From assembly GCF_002902905.1 (NCBI RefSeq), contig NZ_CP026124.1, positions 6,014,001-6,078,000 on the forward strand: a DNA stretch of 64,000 nt. Direction: 5' to 3'. Below, in pieces: positions 7,408 through 17,475 of the stretch. A program made the translations under genes and the position numbers. Position 1 is the stretch's first letter. Each line of letters begins with the position of its first letter. This DNA is from Achromobacter sp. AONIH1 (GTDB lineage Bacteria; Pseudomonadota; Gammaproteobacteria; Burkholderiales; Burkholderiaceae_B). The notes under the pieces were generated by a model, which saw nothing but the letters and a program-made list of their open reading frames with translations, was not told the DNA's origin and did not search any database.

Positions 7408-8076
7408 ATGCAGCAGCTGAATTTCCAACAGATCTGGCGCTATCGCGAACAGCTCTGGCAGGGCTTGCAAGTCACGCTTGAGCTGACGGCGATCGCCGTG
7501 CTGGCCGGGCTGGCGATCGGCCTGGCGGGCGCGCTGCTGTCGCGACACGGTCCGCGTCCGGCGAAGTTGGCGCTGCGCGCCTATGTGGAAGTGTTCCGCA
7601 ATACACCCTCGCTGATCCAGCTGTTCGTGGTCTTTTTCATCCTGCCGGGCCTGGGCCTGAAGCTGCCGCCCTTCGCGGCGGCGGCCGTGGCGCTCAGTCT
7701 GTACTTCGGCGCCTATGCGACCGAAATCCTGCGCGCCGGGCTGGACTCGATTCCGCGCAGCCAGATCGAGGCGGGCCACTGCCTGGGCCTGAGCAGCTGG
7801 CAGGTCTACCGCCACATCGTGCTGGCGCCGGCGCTGCGCAACGTCTACCCGGCGCTGGGCAGCCAGCTGGTGATCCTGCTGCTGGGCACCTCGCTGGCCT
7901 CGCAGGTTTCGGCCGAGGATCTGTTCCACGCCGGCAGCTTCATCGAAAGCCGCACCTACCGCAGCTTCGAGGTCTACGCGGTGATCTGCGCCCTCTATTT
8001 CGGGCTGGTGCTGATCGTCAAGGCCATCCTGGCGCTAGCCGCGAGCCGCGTCTTCACCTGGCCGGTCCGGCGCTAG
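7408..8076 (+). CDS. Polar amino-acid ABC transporter permease (first)
   Basis: A 222-aa HisM/GlnP-type inner-membrane permease. It has an N-terminal QGLQVTLELTAIAVLAG helix and the EAA-type loop ESRTYRSFEVYA / AGHCLGLSSWQVYRHIVLAPALRNVYPALGSQ that docks the ATPase. It begins 3 bp after the PLP-enzyme stop, which indicates one operon. It pairs with the next permease to form the membrane channel. Confidence 0.9.
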   Translation: MQQLNFQQIWRYREQLWQGLQVTLELTAIAVLAGLAIGLAGALLSRHGPRPAKLALRAYVEVFRNTPSLIQLFVVFFILPGLGLKLPPFAAAAVALSLYFGAYATEILRAGLDSIPRSQIEAGHCLGLSSWQVYRHIVLAPALRNVYPALGSQLVILLLGTSLASQVSAEDLFHAGSFIESRTYRSFEVYAVICALYFGLVLIVKAILALAASRVFTWPVRR

Positions 8077-8085
8077 GAGAAAAAG

Positions 8086-8722
8086 ATGAGAACGTTCTCC
8101 TGGGCGGACTTCGCCTCGCTGTTCGCCGCCATGCAATGGACCGTGGCGCTGGTGTGCATCGCGCTGGCCGTGGGCGCGCCGCTGGGCCTGGGGCTGGCGC
8201 TCCTGCGCGGCCACCGCCTGGCGCCGCTGCGCTGGCTGGCGGCGGCGCTGCAACAGCTGGTCCAGGGCGTGCCGCTGCTGGGCCTGCTGATGTTCTTCTA
8301 CTTCGGCATGCCGGTGTTCCTTGGCGTCGAAGTCCCCGCGATCGCGGCGGTCAGCGTGGCCTTCATCATCTACGCGGCGGCCTTCCTGGGCCAGATCTGG
8401 CACGGCGGCATCCAGGCCGTCAAGCACGAGCAATGGGAAGCCGCCGCCTGCCTGGGTCTGTCGAAGTGGCATCAGTTCCGGCACGTGATCGCGCCGCAGG
8501 CGCTGCGCCTGTCGCTGCCGCCCACGGTGGGCTTCCTGGTCCAGCTGATCAAGGGCACCTCGCTGGCCTCGGTGGTGGGCTTCGTCGAACTCGCGCGCGC
8601 CGGCCAGATCGCCAGCGCCGCCACCTTCCAGCCGCTGCTGGTCTATTCATGCGTCGCGCTGCTGTACTTCGCGGCGTGCCTGCCCCTGACGATGTGGGCG
8701 CGTAACCTGGAGGACCGCCTGC

Positions 8723-8736
<14 letters not shown>
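8086..8736 (+). CDS. Polar amino-acid ABC transporter permease (second)
   Basis: A 216-aa HisM-family permease homologous to the preceding one. The EAA loop reads QWEAAACLGLSKWHQFRHVIAPQALRLSLPPTVG, and GTSLASVVGFVELARAG marks the following transmembrane region. It starts 9 bp after the first permease with a GGAGAAAAAG ribosome site, and its end overlaps the ATPase gene by 14 bp. Confidence 0.9.
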
Positions 8737-9463
<727 letters not shown>

Positions 9464-9499
9464 AAGCAACACCACGCCATTCCCTCCCGGAGACATCGC

Positions 9500-10285
9500 A
9501 TGAAACTGTACGCAAGACTGGCCGCCGCGGCCGCCTTCTGCCTTTCCCTGGCCGCGCCCGCGTCGGCCGCCGACAAACTGCAGGACGTGCTGGGCGCGGG
9601 CAAGCTGCGCGTGGGCGTGCTGATGGACGCCGCGCCCTGGGGCTTCAAGGACGCCAAGGGCGAAGCGGCCGGCCTGGACATCGATCTGGCCCGGCTGATG
9701 GCTGCCGACATGGGCGTGAAGCTGGAGCTGGTGCAGGTCACCGGCGCCAGCCGCATCCCCAGCCTGCTGGCCGGCAAGGTCGACGTGCTGATCGCCGCCG
9801 CAGGCGCCACGCCCGAGCGGGCGCAGCAGGTCATGTTCTCGCAGCCCTACGCGGCCGTGAACCTGGGCGTGTACGGCGGCGACGCCATGCCGCAAGCCAA
9901 GACAGTCGAAGAGCTGAAGGACCGCAGCATCGCGGTGGCCAAGGGTTCGACGCTGGACATCTGGCTGACCGACAACGCGCCCGGCGCCCGCCTGGTGCGC
10001 TTCGAGGACACGCCCTCGGCGGTCGCCGCCTATCTGGCGGGCCAGTCCGAGTCCTTCGCCGAGAACAGCGCCATCGCGCTCAAGGTCGCCGACGACAACC
10101 CCGCCAAGGCGCCGCAGCTCAAGTTCCTGATCCGCCAGTCGCCCGCCCACGCAGCGGTCCAGCAAGGGCAGCAGAACCTGCTGAACTGGATCAACACCTT
10201 CCTCTTCTACAACCGCCTGAACGGCAAGCTGCCCGCGTTGCAGACCAAGTGGTTCAAGGAAGCCCAGACGCTGCCGCAGATGTGA
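9500..10285 (+). CDS. Amino-acid ABC transporter substrate-binding protein
   Basis: A 261-aa family-3 periplasmic binding protein. The signal peptide is MKLYARLAAAAAFCLSLAAPASA. The mature part starts DKLQDVLGAGKLRVGVLMDAAPWGF and contains GLDIDLARLMAADMGVKLELVQV, the hallmark of this family. It gives the importer its substrate choice, which cannot be read directly. Its neighbours suggest an amino acid or N-acyl amino acid. Confidence 0.9.
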   Translation: MKLYARLAAAAAFCLSLAAPASAADKLQDVLGAGKLRVGVLMDAAPWGFKDAKGEAAGLDIDLARLMAADMGVKLELVQVTGASRIPSLLAGKVDVLIAAAGATPERAQQVMFSQPYAAVNLGVYGGDAMPQAKTVEELKDRSIAVAKGSTLDIWLTDNAPGARLVRFEDTPSAVAAYLAGQSESFAENSAIALKVADDNPAKAPQLKFLIRQSPAHAAVQQGQQNLLNWINTFLFYNRLNGKLPALQTKWFKEAQTLPQM

Positions 10286-10316
10286 GCGCCCCCGAATCCA
10301 GACACGAGAATCCATC

Positions 10317-10664
10317 ATGATCAAACGCTACAAATCCGGCTCGCGCATGAGCCAGGCCGTGACGTACAACGGCTTCGTCTTCATCGCCGGCCAGGTCGCC
10401 GACAACCGCCAGGGCACGCTGGAATCGCAGACCCGCGAGGTGCTGGCCAAGATCGAGGCGCTGCTGGCCGAGGCCGGCAGCGACAAGTCCCGCCTGCTGG
10501 CGGTGGACGTGTTCCTGCCTGCCATCGGCGATTTCGACGCCATGAACCGCGTCTACGACGCCTGGGTGGACCCGGCCAACCCGCCGGCGCGCGCCTGCGT
10601 CGAGGCCCGCCTGGCCGATCCCGACCTGCGCGTGGAAATGACCGCCATCGCCGCGCTGCGCTGA
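10317..10664 (+). CDS. RidA/YjgF family enamine/imine deaminase
   Basis: A 115-aa protein of normal RidA length. The motifs GFVFIAGQVAD near the start and NPPARACVEARLADPDLRVEMTAIAAL at the end match the family; the conserved Arg of PPARACVEA is expected to hold the substrate carboxylate. RidA proteins hydrolyse reactive 2-aminoacrylate-type enamines made by PLP-dependent dehydratases. Its place in an operon with a D-serine-dehydratase-like enzyme fits that role well. Confidence 0.88.
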   Translation: MIKRYKSGSRMSQAVTYNGFVFIAGQVADNRQGTLESQTREVLAKIEALLAEAGSDKSRLLAVDVFLPAIGDFDAMNRVYDAWVDPANPPARACVEARLADPDLRVEMTAIAALR

Positions 10665-10716
10665 GCGCCGCGCCCCTCCCACTCCCACGCGCCGCCCGGC
10701 GGCGCAGCAGCCCCCT

Positions 10717-11748
10717 ATGCACACCGGCCTGTTTCACGAGATCGATTTCGACGCCGACGGCAAGACGCTCAGCTTCCTGGGCACGCCGTATTCGGTGGAC
10801 CGTTCCCCCTATTACCAGATCAAGACCCCGGTCTGCCGCATCCGCAATGGCCAGGGGCCGCGCGTGCTGCTCATGGCCGGCAACCACGGCGACGAGTACG
10901 AAGGCGAGATCGCGCTGGGTCGCCTGATCCGCCGCCTGGACCCGGCCCGCGTGCGCGGCGAGATCACGATCCTGCCCATGGCCAACGTGCCGGCCGTGAT
11001 GGCGGCGCGGCGCCGCTCGCCGCTGGACAACGGCAACCTGAACCGCGCCTTCCCGGGCTCGCCCGGCGGCACGCCCACCGAGCGGCTGGCGCATTTCCTG
11101 GAGCATGAGCTGTTTCCGCGCCACGACGTGGTCTTCGACATCCACTCCGGCGGCACGTCGATGGCGCACCTGCCCACCGCGCTGATCGAAAAACAGGTGG
11201 ACCCGGCGCGCATGGACCAGGCGCTGGCGCTGCTGGCCAGCCTGGGCATGGACCACGCCTTCATCGCCACCAACGGGCGCGACGCGCCCACCTCGATGGC
11301 GGCCGCCGCCCGCGCGGGCGCCATCGGCATCAGTGGCGAATTCGGCGGCGGCGGCACGCTGACGCCGGCCACGCTGGCCGCGACCCAGCGCGCCATCGAC
11401 CAGCTGCTGCTGGCGCTGGGCGTAATCGACGCCCCGGTGCTGGGACCGCACGCGCCGGCCGACGGCGGCATGCAGCTGCTGGCCCTGGACAGCCACGCCC
11501 AGGCCATCTTCGCCACGCGTCGAGGCTGGTTCGAGCCCGCCGTGGACATCGGCGCCCAGGTCAGCGCGGGCGATCTGGCGGGCTACTATCACGACTTGAA
11601 TCGCCTGGACGCGCCCGAGGAAGCCCTGCGTTTCGGGGTATCGGGTATCGTCATATCCCGGCGGCTGCACACCGACAGCGAAGCCGGCGACTGCCTGATC
11701 CAGGTGGCGCGCCCGGTCGAGCAAGCTGATATCCTGGCGGCCGCCTGA
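10717..11748 (+). CDS. DoeB-like M14 zinc deacylase (succinylglutamate desuccinylase/aspartoacylase family)
   Basis: A 343-aa zinc amidohydrolase. The metal ligands are visible in GNHGDEYEGE (His and Glu) and DIHSGG (second His). The catalytic Glu is expected in GISGEFGGGG, and NGNLNRAFPGSPGGTPTER is the substrate loop. Its overall pattern resembles DoeB, the N-acetyl-diaminobutyrate deacetylase of ectoine breakdown, but no ectoine hydrolase is nearby. In this operon it probably removes an acyl group from an imported N-acyl amino acid before the PLP enzyme acts. Confidence 0.85.
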   Translation: MHTGLFHEIDFDADGKTLSFLGTPYSVDRSPYYQIKTPVCRIRNGQGPRVLLMAGNHGDEYEGEIALGRLIRRLDPARVRGEITILPMANVPAVMAARRRSPLDNGNLNRAFPGSPGGTPTERLAHFLEHELFPRHDVVFDIHSGGTSMAHLPTALIEKQVDPARMDQALALLASLGMDHAFIATNGRDAPTSMAAAARAGAIGISGEFGGGGTLTPATLAATQRAIDQLLLALGVIDAPVLGPHAPADGGMQLLALDSHAQAIFATRRGWFEPAVDIGAQVSAGDLAGYYHDLNRLDAPEEALRFGVSGIVISRRLHTDSEAGDCLIQVARPVEQADILAAA

Positions 11749-11780
11749 CTCCGGCCCCGACCCACACGACTCCCACCAGC

Positions 11781-12869
11781 ATGAGCGACCGGCACGCGCC
11801 CTCCTCCGCCCCCACCCACGACGACGTCCTGCGCCTGCGCCCCGACGCGCCGCCGCCGGCGCCGCGCGCGCTGCCGCCGGCCAAGCCGCCGCGCATCGAG
11901 GAAGTGGCCAGGCTGGCGGGCGTGTCGCCGATCACGGTGTCGCGCGCGCTGCGCCAGCCCGAGAAGGTCGCCAAGGACAAGCGCGAACGCATTCTGCAGG
12001 TGGTGGCGCAAACCGGCTACGCCTCCAACCCGCACGCGCGGGCGCTGCGCTCGGGCCAGTCCAGCGTGGTGGCCGCCTTCGTCTCCAACATTTTCAGCCA
12101 GCAGTTCGCGCTGGCCGTGCAGGGCTGCGCCGAGGTGCTGGAACCGCAGGGCTATCAGCTGATGGTGGGACAGACCTCGTACTCCTACGCCAAGGAGACC
12201 AGCATGATCGCCTCGCTGCGCGCGCTGCGGCCGGCGGCCGTGCTGTTCACCGGCGTCATCGAGCTGGAAGAGAACCGGCAGTCGCTGCGCGAACTCGGCA
12301 TTCCCATCATGGAAACCTGGGCCTATCCGCGCGATCCCATCGACATGCTGGTCGGCCTGTCCAACTACGACGCCGGCTTCATGGCGGCCAGCCATCTGGC
12401 CGAGCGCGGCTACCGGCGCGTGGCGTTCATGGCCCGCCACGGCGGCCGCGGCGAATTGCGCCGCCAGGGCTTCGCGGCCGCGGCCGCGCAGCGCGGGCTG
12501 GAGGTCGTCGCCGAACTGGCCGTGGACAATCCGCAGACCATCGCCGATGGCCGGGCCGCGCTGGCCCGGCTGCTGTCGCAAGGCGGCAAGTTCGACGCCG
12601 TGTTCTGCGCCAACGACCTGCTGGCCGTCGGCGCCATGTTCGAAGCGCGCGACCGCAAGCTGGCCGTGCCGCGCGATCTGGCCGTGCTGGGCTTTGGCGA
12701 AACCGATATCGCCGGCGAGATCCAGCCCGGGCTGACCACCATCGGCGTGGACAGCCTGGACCTGGGCCGACGCGCCGGCGAAATGCTGCTGCAGCGCCTG
12801 GGCGGCGGCATGCCGGCCCATCCTCACCAAGTGATGCCGCTGCGCATCCACGCGCGCGCCAGCGTCTGA
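11781..12869 (+). CDS. LacI family transcriptional regulator
   Basis: A 362-aa repressor. About 38 residues rich in Pro/Ala precede the LacI helix-turn-helix (IEEVARLAGVSPITVSRALRQPEKV), followed by the hinge helix NPHARALRSGQS and a periplasmic-binding-protein-like ligand domain ending in DLAVLGFGETDIAGEIQPGLTTI. It closes the operon that begins at 6103. The two LacI-type operators at 6014-6061 indicate feedback control. The inducer is probably the transported substrate or a product. Confidence 0.92.
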   Translation: MSDRHAPSSAPTHDDVLRLRPDAPPPAPRALPPAKPPRIEEVARLAGVSPITVSRALRQPEKVAKDKRERILQVVAQTGYASNPHARALRSGQSSVVAAFVSNIFSQQFALAVQGCAEVLEPQGYQLMVGQTSYSYAKETSMIASLRALRPAAVLFTGVIELEENRQSLRELGIPIMETWAYPRDPIDMLVGLSNYDAGFMAASHLAERGYRRVAFMARHGGRGELRRQGFAAAAAQRGLEVVAELAVDNPQTIADGRAALARLLSQGGKFDAVFCANDLLAVGAMFEARDRKLAVPRDLAVLGFGETDIAGEIQPGLTTIGVDSLDLGRRAGEMLLQRLGGGMPAHPHQVMPLRIHARASV

Positions 12870-12960
12870 CCCCGCCCCTCCGGCGGGACGGGCGCCCGCC
12901 CCTGGCCTGGGTATATGCTTGCCGGACCGTTGTCCCATTTTCAGAACGGCAGGAAAACCC

Positions 12961-13902
12961 ATGCACGACTTGAACGACCTCTATTACTTCGTGCAGGTCG
13001 TCCGGAACGGCGGCTTCGCGCCCGCCGGCCGGGCGCTGGGCATACCCAAGTCGCGACTGAGCCGGCGCATCGCGCTGCTGGAGGAAAGGCTGGGCGTGCG
13101 CCTGATCCAGCGCTCGACCCGCAGCTTCGCGGTCACGGAACTCGGCCAGGAATACTACGAGCAGTGCCTGTCCATGCTGGCCGGCGCCGAGGCCGCCCAG
13201 GAAGTCATCGACCGCACCCACGCCGAGCCGCAAGGCACCATCCGCCTGAGCGCGCCGCCGGCGCTGATCCACTATTTCCTGGGCGAGCTGATCGCGCGCT
13301 TCATGGTCAAGTGCCCGAAGGTGCAGGTCTACCTGAAGAGCTTCAGCCGTCCGGTGGACGTGCTGCGCGAGGGCTACGACCTGGCCGTGCGGGTACGCTT
13401 CGGACCCATCGAAAGCAGCGACCTGGTCATGAAGCCGCTGGGCATCAGCGGCCAGCGCCTGGTCGCCGCGCCCGCGCTGGCGCGCGCCGTGGCGCAGCCC
13501 GCCGACCCGAGCGCGCTCGGCCAGCTGCCGACGCTGGCGCTGGGCATCGACGGACGCGAAAGCCACTGGAAGCTGGACGGGCCGGACGGCGCCCGCCTGA
13601 GCGTGCCCTTCTCCCCCCGCCTGGTGACCGACGACATGATGGCGTTGAAACAGGCCGCCGTGCAGGGCGTGGGCGTGGCGGCGCTGCCCCTGCTGATGAT
13701 CCGCGAGGAACTGGCGGACGGCCGGCTGATCGACGTGGGCCGGCCCTGGGCGCCCGAGCCGGGCAGCGTGCATGCCGTGTTTCCGTCACGCCGGGGTCTC
13801 TTGCCCGGCGTGCGCGAGCTGCTGGATTTCATGGGCGCCGAATACCAGAAGCTGGCCCGGCGCGAACGCGAGGAATGCCGGGAGCTGGGCGAACGCCCCT
13901 AG
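12961..13902 (+). CDS. LysR family transcriptional regulator
   Basis: A 313-aa regulator. The winged helix-turn-helix covers residues 1-60 (LYYFVQVVRNGGFAPAGRALGIPKSRLSRRIALLEERLGVRLIQRSTRS), followed by a ligand-binding domain. The start at MHDLNDLYYF is preferred over an upstream in-frame ATG at 12919. It lies 169 bp upstream of an isochorismatase-family gene in the same direction, which it may control. The effector is unknown. Confidence 0.92.
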   Translation: MHDLNDLYYFVQVVRNGGFAPAGRALGIPKSRLSRRIALLEERLGVRLIQRSTRSFAVTELGQEYYEQCLSMLAGAEAAQEVIDRTHAEPQGTIRLSAPPALIHYFLGELIARFMVKCPKVQVYLKSFSRPVDVLREGYDLAVRVRFGPIESSDLVMKPLGISGQRLVAAPALARAVAQPADPSALGQLPTLALGIDGRESHWKLDGPDGARLSVPFSPRLVTDDMMALKQAAVQGVGVAALPLLMIREELADGRLIDVGRPWAPEPGSVHAVFPSRRGLLPGVRELLDFMGAEYQKLARREREECRELGERP

Positions 13903-14071
13903 CCCGGCAGTGGGCTTGCCTGCCTGTCGCGGACTGCCGGGTCTGTCCAGATCCGGGCCTCGGGCCCGGACAGCGTCCTGCGGATAGGACGCTGCGGCCG
14001 GTTTTCGACGGCTACCGCGGCGGCGGACCGGATTCTAGGATGAAGCCTCATTCTTCTTTTCGGAGTCCGCC

Positions 14072-14749
14072 ATGACCACCCCCGCCAACTTCAACGGCCA
14101 GCGCCCCGTGATCGATCCCGACGACGCCGCCATGCTGCTCATCGACCACCAGAGCGGCCTGTTCCAGACCGTGGGCGACATGCCCATGCCCGAGCTGCGC
14201 GCCCGCGCCGCCGCCCTGGCCAGCATGGCCACGCTGAGCAAGATGCCCGTCATCACCACGGCCTCGGTGCCGCAAGGCCCGAACGGCCCATTGATTCCAG
14301 AGATCCACGACAACGCGCCCCACGCGCAATACGTCGCGCGCCGGGGCGAGATCAATGCCTGGGACAACCCGGAATTCGTCGCGGCGGTCAAGGCCACGGG
14401 CCGCAAGACCCTGATCATCGCCGGCACCATCACCAGCGTCTGCATGGCCTTTCCGTCGATCAGCGCGGTCGCCGATGGCTACCGCGTGTTCGCCGTGGTG
14501 GACGCCTCGGGCACCTACAGCAAGATGGCGCAGGAGATCACGCTGGCGCGCATCGTCCAGGCCGGCGTGGTGCCGATGGACACGGCCGCCGTGGCCTCGG
14601 AACTGCAACGCACCTGGAATCGCGAGGACGCGGCCCAGTGGGCGCAGGTCTATACCCGGATCTTCCCCGCCTACCAGCTGCTGATCGAAAGCCACGCCAA
14701 GGCGCAGGACGTGGCGCGCAACAACGAGGCGCTGGATTCCCAGCGCTGA
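14072..14749 (+). CDS. YcaC-like isochorismatase-family hydrolase
   Basis: A 225-aa cysteine hydrolase. The Asp of the triad is in [12 protein letters not shown] and the nucleophile Cys is in [12 protein letters not shown]. Length and sequence style resemble YcaC, a hydrolase of unknown natural substrate, rather than true isochorismatases. An AGTCCGCC stretch precedes the ATG. It is preceded by a co-directional LysR gene and converges with the sterol-desaturase gene. Confidence 0.88.
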   Translation: MTTPANFNGQRPVIDPDDAAMLLIDHQSGLFQTVGDMPMPELRARAAALASMATLSKMPVITTASVPQGPNGPLIPEIHDNAPHAQYVARRGEINAWDNPEFVAAVKATGRKTLIIAGTITSVCMAFPSISAVADGYRVFAVVDASGTYSKMAQEITLARIVQAGVVPMDTAAVASELQRTWNREDAAQWAQVYTRIFPAYQLLIESHAKAQDVARNNEALDSQR

Positions 14750-14776
14750 GCCCGCATCCCGGCGGCGCGGCCGGGC

Positions 14777-15922
14777 CTATTTCTTGCGGAAGGGATAGGC
14801 CTGCTGCGCCAGGAACGTGCCCGGCATGTCGTTGTCCAGGATGCCGTAGTTCTCCGGCAGGCGCCGGCTCACGCCGCGCACGGCGGTGCCGAACAGGTAG
14901 TCGATGAAGGACAGGTGCGCCGCGTAGTTGCGGTCGATGGCCTCGTTGTCCGACGAGTGATGCCAGTGGTGGAAGTCCGGCGTCACGATGATGTAGCGCA
15001 GCCAGCCCCAGGGCAGCTTGACGTTGGAGTGGATGAGCACCGCCTGGAAACCGACGATGATGATGTAGGCATCCAGCACCGGCTTGGAAAAGCCCAGCGC
15101 GAACAGCACGCCCAGCACCGCCACGCGCGTGATCAGCAGCTCGACGATGTGCAGCCGCGATCCGGCCAGCCAGTCCAGTGTGCGGGTGCTGTGGTGCACC
15201 GCATGGATGCGCCACAGGAACGGCACCTCGTGATAGGCCCGGTGCGCCGCGTACTGCACCAGGTCCGCCACCAGCACCGCCAGGAACAGCTCCAGCGCGT
15301 AGGGCAGGCCGGCGATGGCCTGCTGCAGCGGCTCATACGCGGCCCAGGAGAACAGCCGGTGCACGAAGAAGTTGATGCACAGCAGCACCGCGCCGACCGA
15401 CAGGTGGTTGAACAGGAAGTGCTTCATGTCCACCTGCCATTCCGTGCGGAACACGGGCTGGCCGTCATACAGCGGGAACAGCTTCTCGAAGATGATGAAG
15501 ACGGTGCTGGAGGCCAGCAGGTCCAGGATGAACCAGTCCAGGCCCAGGTAGGGATGGTGGCCGGTGTTGGAGGTGGTCACCACGACCTGGCTGCCGCCGG
15601 CGGCCACGGCGCCGCATACCAGGGCGAAGGCGGCGATGTTGAGCCAGCGCTGGCGGCCGAGAACGATATTGGCCAGCGCGATGGTGCCCGAGACCAGCAG
15701 CGCGCCGAACAGCAGCGCGCGCATCGCGTCCACGGAATAGAAGGCGCGCAGCTCGGGCGTGGTGAGATAGGCCGGGAAATGAAACGCCAGCACGCCCAGC
15801 ACCGCCAGGATCGCCAGGAACAGCGCGATCACGCCGCTGATCATGCCGGTGCCGGGACGGATGTGCCCGTCCTGCCTGAACAATTCCCAGATCTGGCGAT
15901 AGATGGGCGCGCGCTGTTTCAT
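14777..15922 (-). CDS. Sterol desaturase/fatty-acid hydroxylase superfamily protein
   Basis: A 381-aa membrane di-iron protein. Histidine clusters HRAYHE, HAVHHS and HHWHHS fit the 8-His metal site of this superfamily, and several hydrophobic helices precede them. The frame is open upstream to 16030, but MKQRAPIYRQIWELF (ATG at 15922) is the natural start. The biological substrate (sterol, carotenoid or lipid) cannot be told from sequence. It stands alone, convergent with the YcaC-like gene. Confidence 0.85.
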   Translation of the reverse strand: MKQRAPIYRQIWELFRQDGHIRPGTGMISGVIALFLAILAVLGVLAFHFPAYLTTPELRAFYSVDAMRALLFGALLVSGTIALANIVLGRQRWLNIAAFALVCGAVAAGGSQVVVTTSNTGHHPYLGLDWFILDLLASSTVFIIFEKLFPLYDGQPVFRTEWQVDMKHFLFNHLSVGAVLLCINFFVHRLFSWAAYEPLQQAIAGLPYALELFLAVLVADLVQYAAHRAYHEVPFLWRIHAVHHSTRTLDWLAGSRLHIVELLITRVAVLGVLFALGFSKPVLDAYIIIVGFQAVLIHSNVKLPWGWLRYIIVTPDFHHWHHSSDNEAIDRNYAAHLSFIDYLFGTAVRGVSRRLPENYGILDNDMPGTFLAQQAYPFRKK

Positions 15923-16082
15923 TTCATTCCGATGACGACTCCACGGGGCTGCGAGTGTATCGCCGGGACCGCCAGTCAATGTAAGCAAACGTGAGAATAC
16001 GCGTGCATATCTGCCCCCCAGCCCGATCAAGCGCCGGCTTGCGGCGGGTCAAGTCCGATAAAACTGGCGGATACCCGCAAGA

Positions 16083-16111
16083 TTGACAAGGATTGCCGGT
16101 TGCGCTGTCAT
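16083..16111 (+). promoter_or_regulatory. Sigma70-type promoter for the YdcH gene
   Basis: A perfect TTGACA (16083-16088) is followed after exactly 17 bp by TGTCAT (16106-16111, four of six matches to TATAAT). Transcription would begin near 16118, about 78 nt before the YdcH start. Confidence 0.6.
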
Positions 16112-16134
16112 GGAACGGACACTTCCAAAGCTCT

Positions 16135-16163
16135 CGCGCGCCCTCCTGGGGGCTCGCGTTTTT
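16135..16163 (+). terminator. Terminator-like hairpin inside the YdcH leader
   Basis: CGCGCGCCC (16135-16143) pairs with GGGCTCGCG (16150-16158) with one mismatch, followed by TTTTT (16159-16163). It lies between the promoter at 16083-16111 and the ATG at 16196. No upstream plus-strand gene needs it, so it may be an attenuator or mark the end of a roughly 45-nt RNA. Confidence 0.5.
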
Positions 16164-16195
16164 CCCTGACCCGGACCCAGCAGAGAGGCCGTCAT

Positions 16196-16417
16196 ATGTT
16201 CCCTGAATACCGTCAACTCATTACCCAGCTGAAATCCGAGAACGCCCATTTCTCGGCGCTGTTCCAGCGGCACAATGCGCTGGACCAGCAGATCCAGAAC
16301 ATGGAGGCCGGCATCGTCCCGGCGTCCGGCAACGACGTGGAAGTGCTCAAGAAGGAAAAGCTGCAACTGAAGGACAAGCTCTACGGCATGCTTCGGGCCG
16401 CCGACGGACACGCCTGA
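16196..16417 (+). CDS. YdcH/DUF465 small coiled-coil protein
   Basis: A 73-aa protein matching the DUF465 (YdcH) family. It has FPEYRQLITQLKSENAHFSALFQRHNALDQQI, then EVLKKEKLQLKDKLYGML. It is almost all helical and probably forms a short coiled coil. Function is unknown. The ATG at 16196 has AGAGAGGCC upstream; longer in-frame starts lack family similarity. A promoter and a terminator-like hairpin lie in its leader. Confidence 0.85.
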   Translation: MFPEYRQLITQLKSENAHFSALFQRHNALDQQIQNMEAGIVPASGNDVEVLKKEKLQLKDKLYGMLRAADGHA

Positions 16418-16584
16418 GCGGCTTCACGCCCCGCGCCGGGCACGATCCATGCCCGGCCCTCCTTTCCTCTCCTGATTCGCTCGCCCCGACCTGCGCGACG
16501 CCGCGCAAGCGCGGGGCGTTTCACTTGGGCCGCAAGCCGTGCCCGCGCCGCCACGCGTCCCATCTCTCCGATAAGTAAGCCACA

Positions 16585-16622
16585 CTAATCATGGATTAGG
16601 ATATTTAGATTTTCTAATCCAT
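16585..16622. repeat. Three-part GATTAG/CTAATC inverted repeats upstream of the LysE gene
   Basis: CTAATC (16585-16590) pairs with GATTAG (16594-16599). The larger ATGGATTAG (16591-16599) pairs perfectly with CTAATCCAT (16614-16622). The two pairings exclude each other. The region is AT-rich against a GC-rich background and lies 41-78 bp upstream of the start, so it could be an operator or an alternative RNA fold. Confidence 0.5.
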
Positions 16623-16662
16623 CTCGCATCGATAGTCTGTCGCCCTTTCCCACAGGTGCGAT

Positions 16663-17265
16663 ATGACCCACGCTTTTCTTCCCGGCTTCCTGCTTGGCCT
16701 GAGCCTGATCCTGGCCATCGGCGCGCAGAACGCCTTCGTGCTGCGCCAGGGACTGCGCCAGCAGTACGTGTTCGCCGTGAGCCTGACCTGCGCCTTGTCC
16801 GACGCGATCCTGATCGCCGCCGGCGTCGCGGGCTTCGGCGCGGCGGTCGCGGCGCTGCCGTGGCTGGAAACCGCGATGCGTTACGGCGGCGCCGCGTTCC
16901 TGTTCCTGTATGCCGCCCGCAGCCTGCGCGCCGCGCTGCGCTGCCATCACGACAGCCTGACGCCGTCCGAGAATCAGGCGGCGGGCCTCTGGACCGCGCT
17001 CGCCACCTGCCTGGCCTTCACCTGGCTCAATCCGCACGTCTATCTGGATACCGTGGTGCTGCTGGGTTCGATTTCCAGCCAATACGAAGGGCAGAAAACC
17101 GCCTTCGCCCTGGGCGCCATCTCGGCCTCGTTCCTGTTCTTCTTCACACTGGGCTATGGCGCGCGCCTGCTGCGGCCGCTCTTCGCGCAACCGAAGGCCT
17201 GGCGGGTGCTGGACCTGCTGGTGGCCGTGGCGATGTTCTGTATCGGTCTGGGACTGCTTATCTGA
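16663..17265 (+). CDS. LysE/ArgO family amino-acid exporter
   Basis: A 200-aa inner-membrane exporter with about six hydrophobic helices. The N-terminal LGLSLILAIGAQNAFVLRQGLRQ is the signature of the LysE/ArgO family. ATCLAFTWLNPHVYLDTVVLLGS is the conserved second motif. Family members export basic amino acids such as lysine or arginine. No ArgP/LysG regulator gene is adjacent, but inverted repeats occupy the promoter region. Confidence 0.9.
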   Translation: MTHAFLPGFLLGLSLILAIGAQNAFVLRQGLRQQYVFAVSLTCALSDAILIAAGVAGFGAAVAALPWLETAMRYGGAAFLFLYAARSLRAALRCHHDSLTPSENQAAGLWTALATCLAFTWLNPHVYLDTVVLLGSISSQYEGQKTAFALGAISASFLFFFTLGYGARLLRPLFAQPKAWRVLDLLVAVAMFCIGLGLLI

Positions 17266-17475
17266 ATTTAGATAGAACCCACACTGATCACTATGAAGCA
17301 ATAGTACTAGCTCTTTGAGAATCGTCTCATATATCTCCCCCCTTGCCCCGTCCATCATGAATCGCTCCACCACATGCGCTTCCCATTCCTGAAGGAATTC
17401 AAGGTCATATCGGCATAGGCAATCGCGTCCCTGCTGCGCTGGCGTTCCTTCCCCAATGGGACAAGGAATCCCTAC

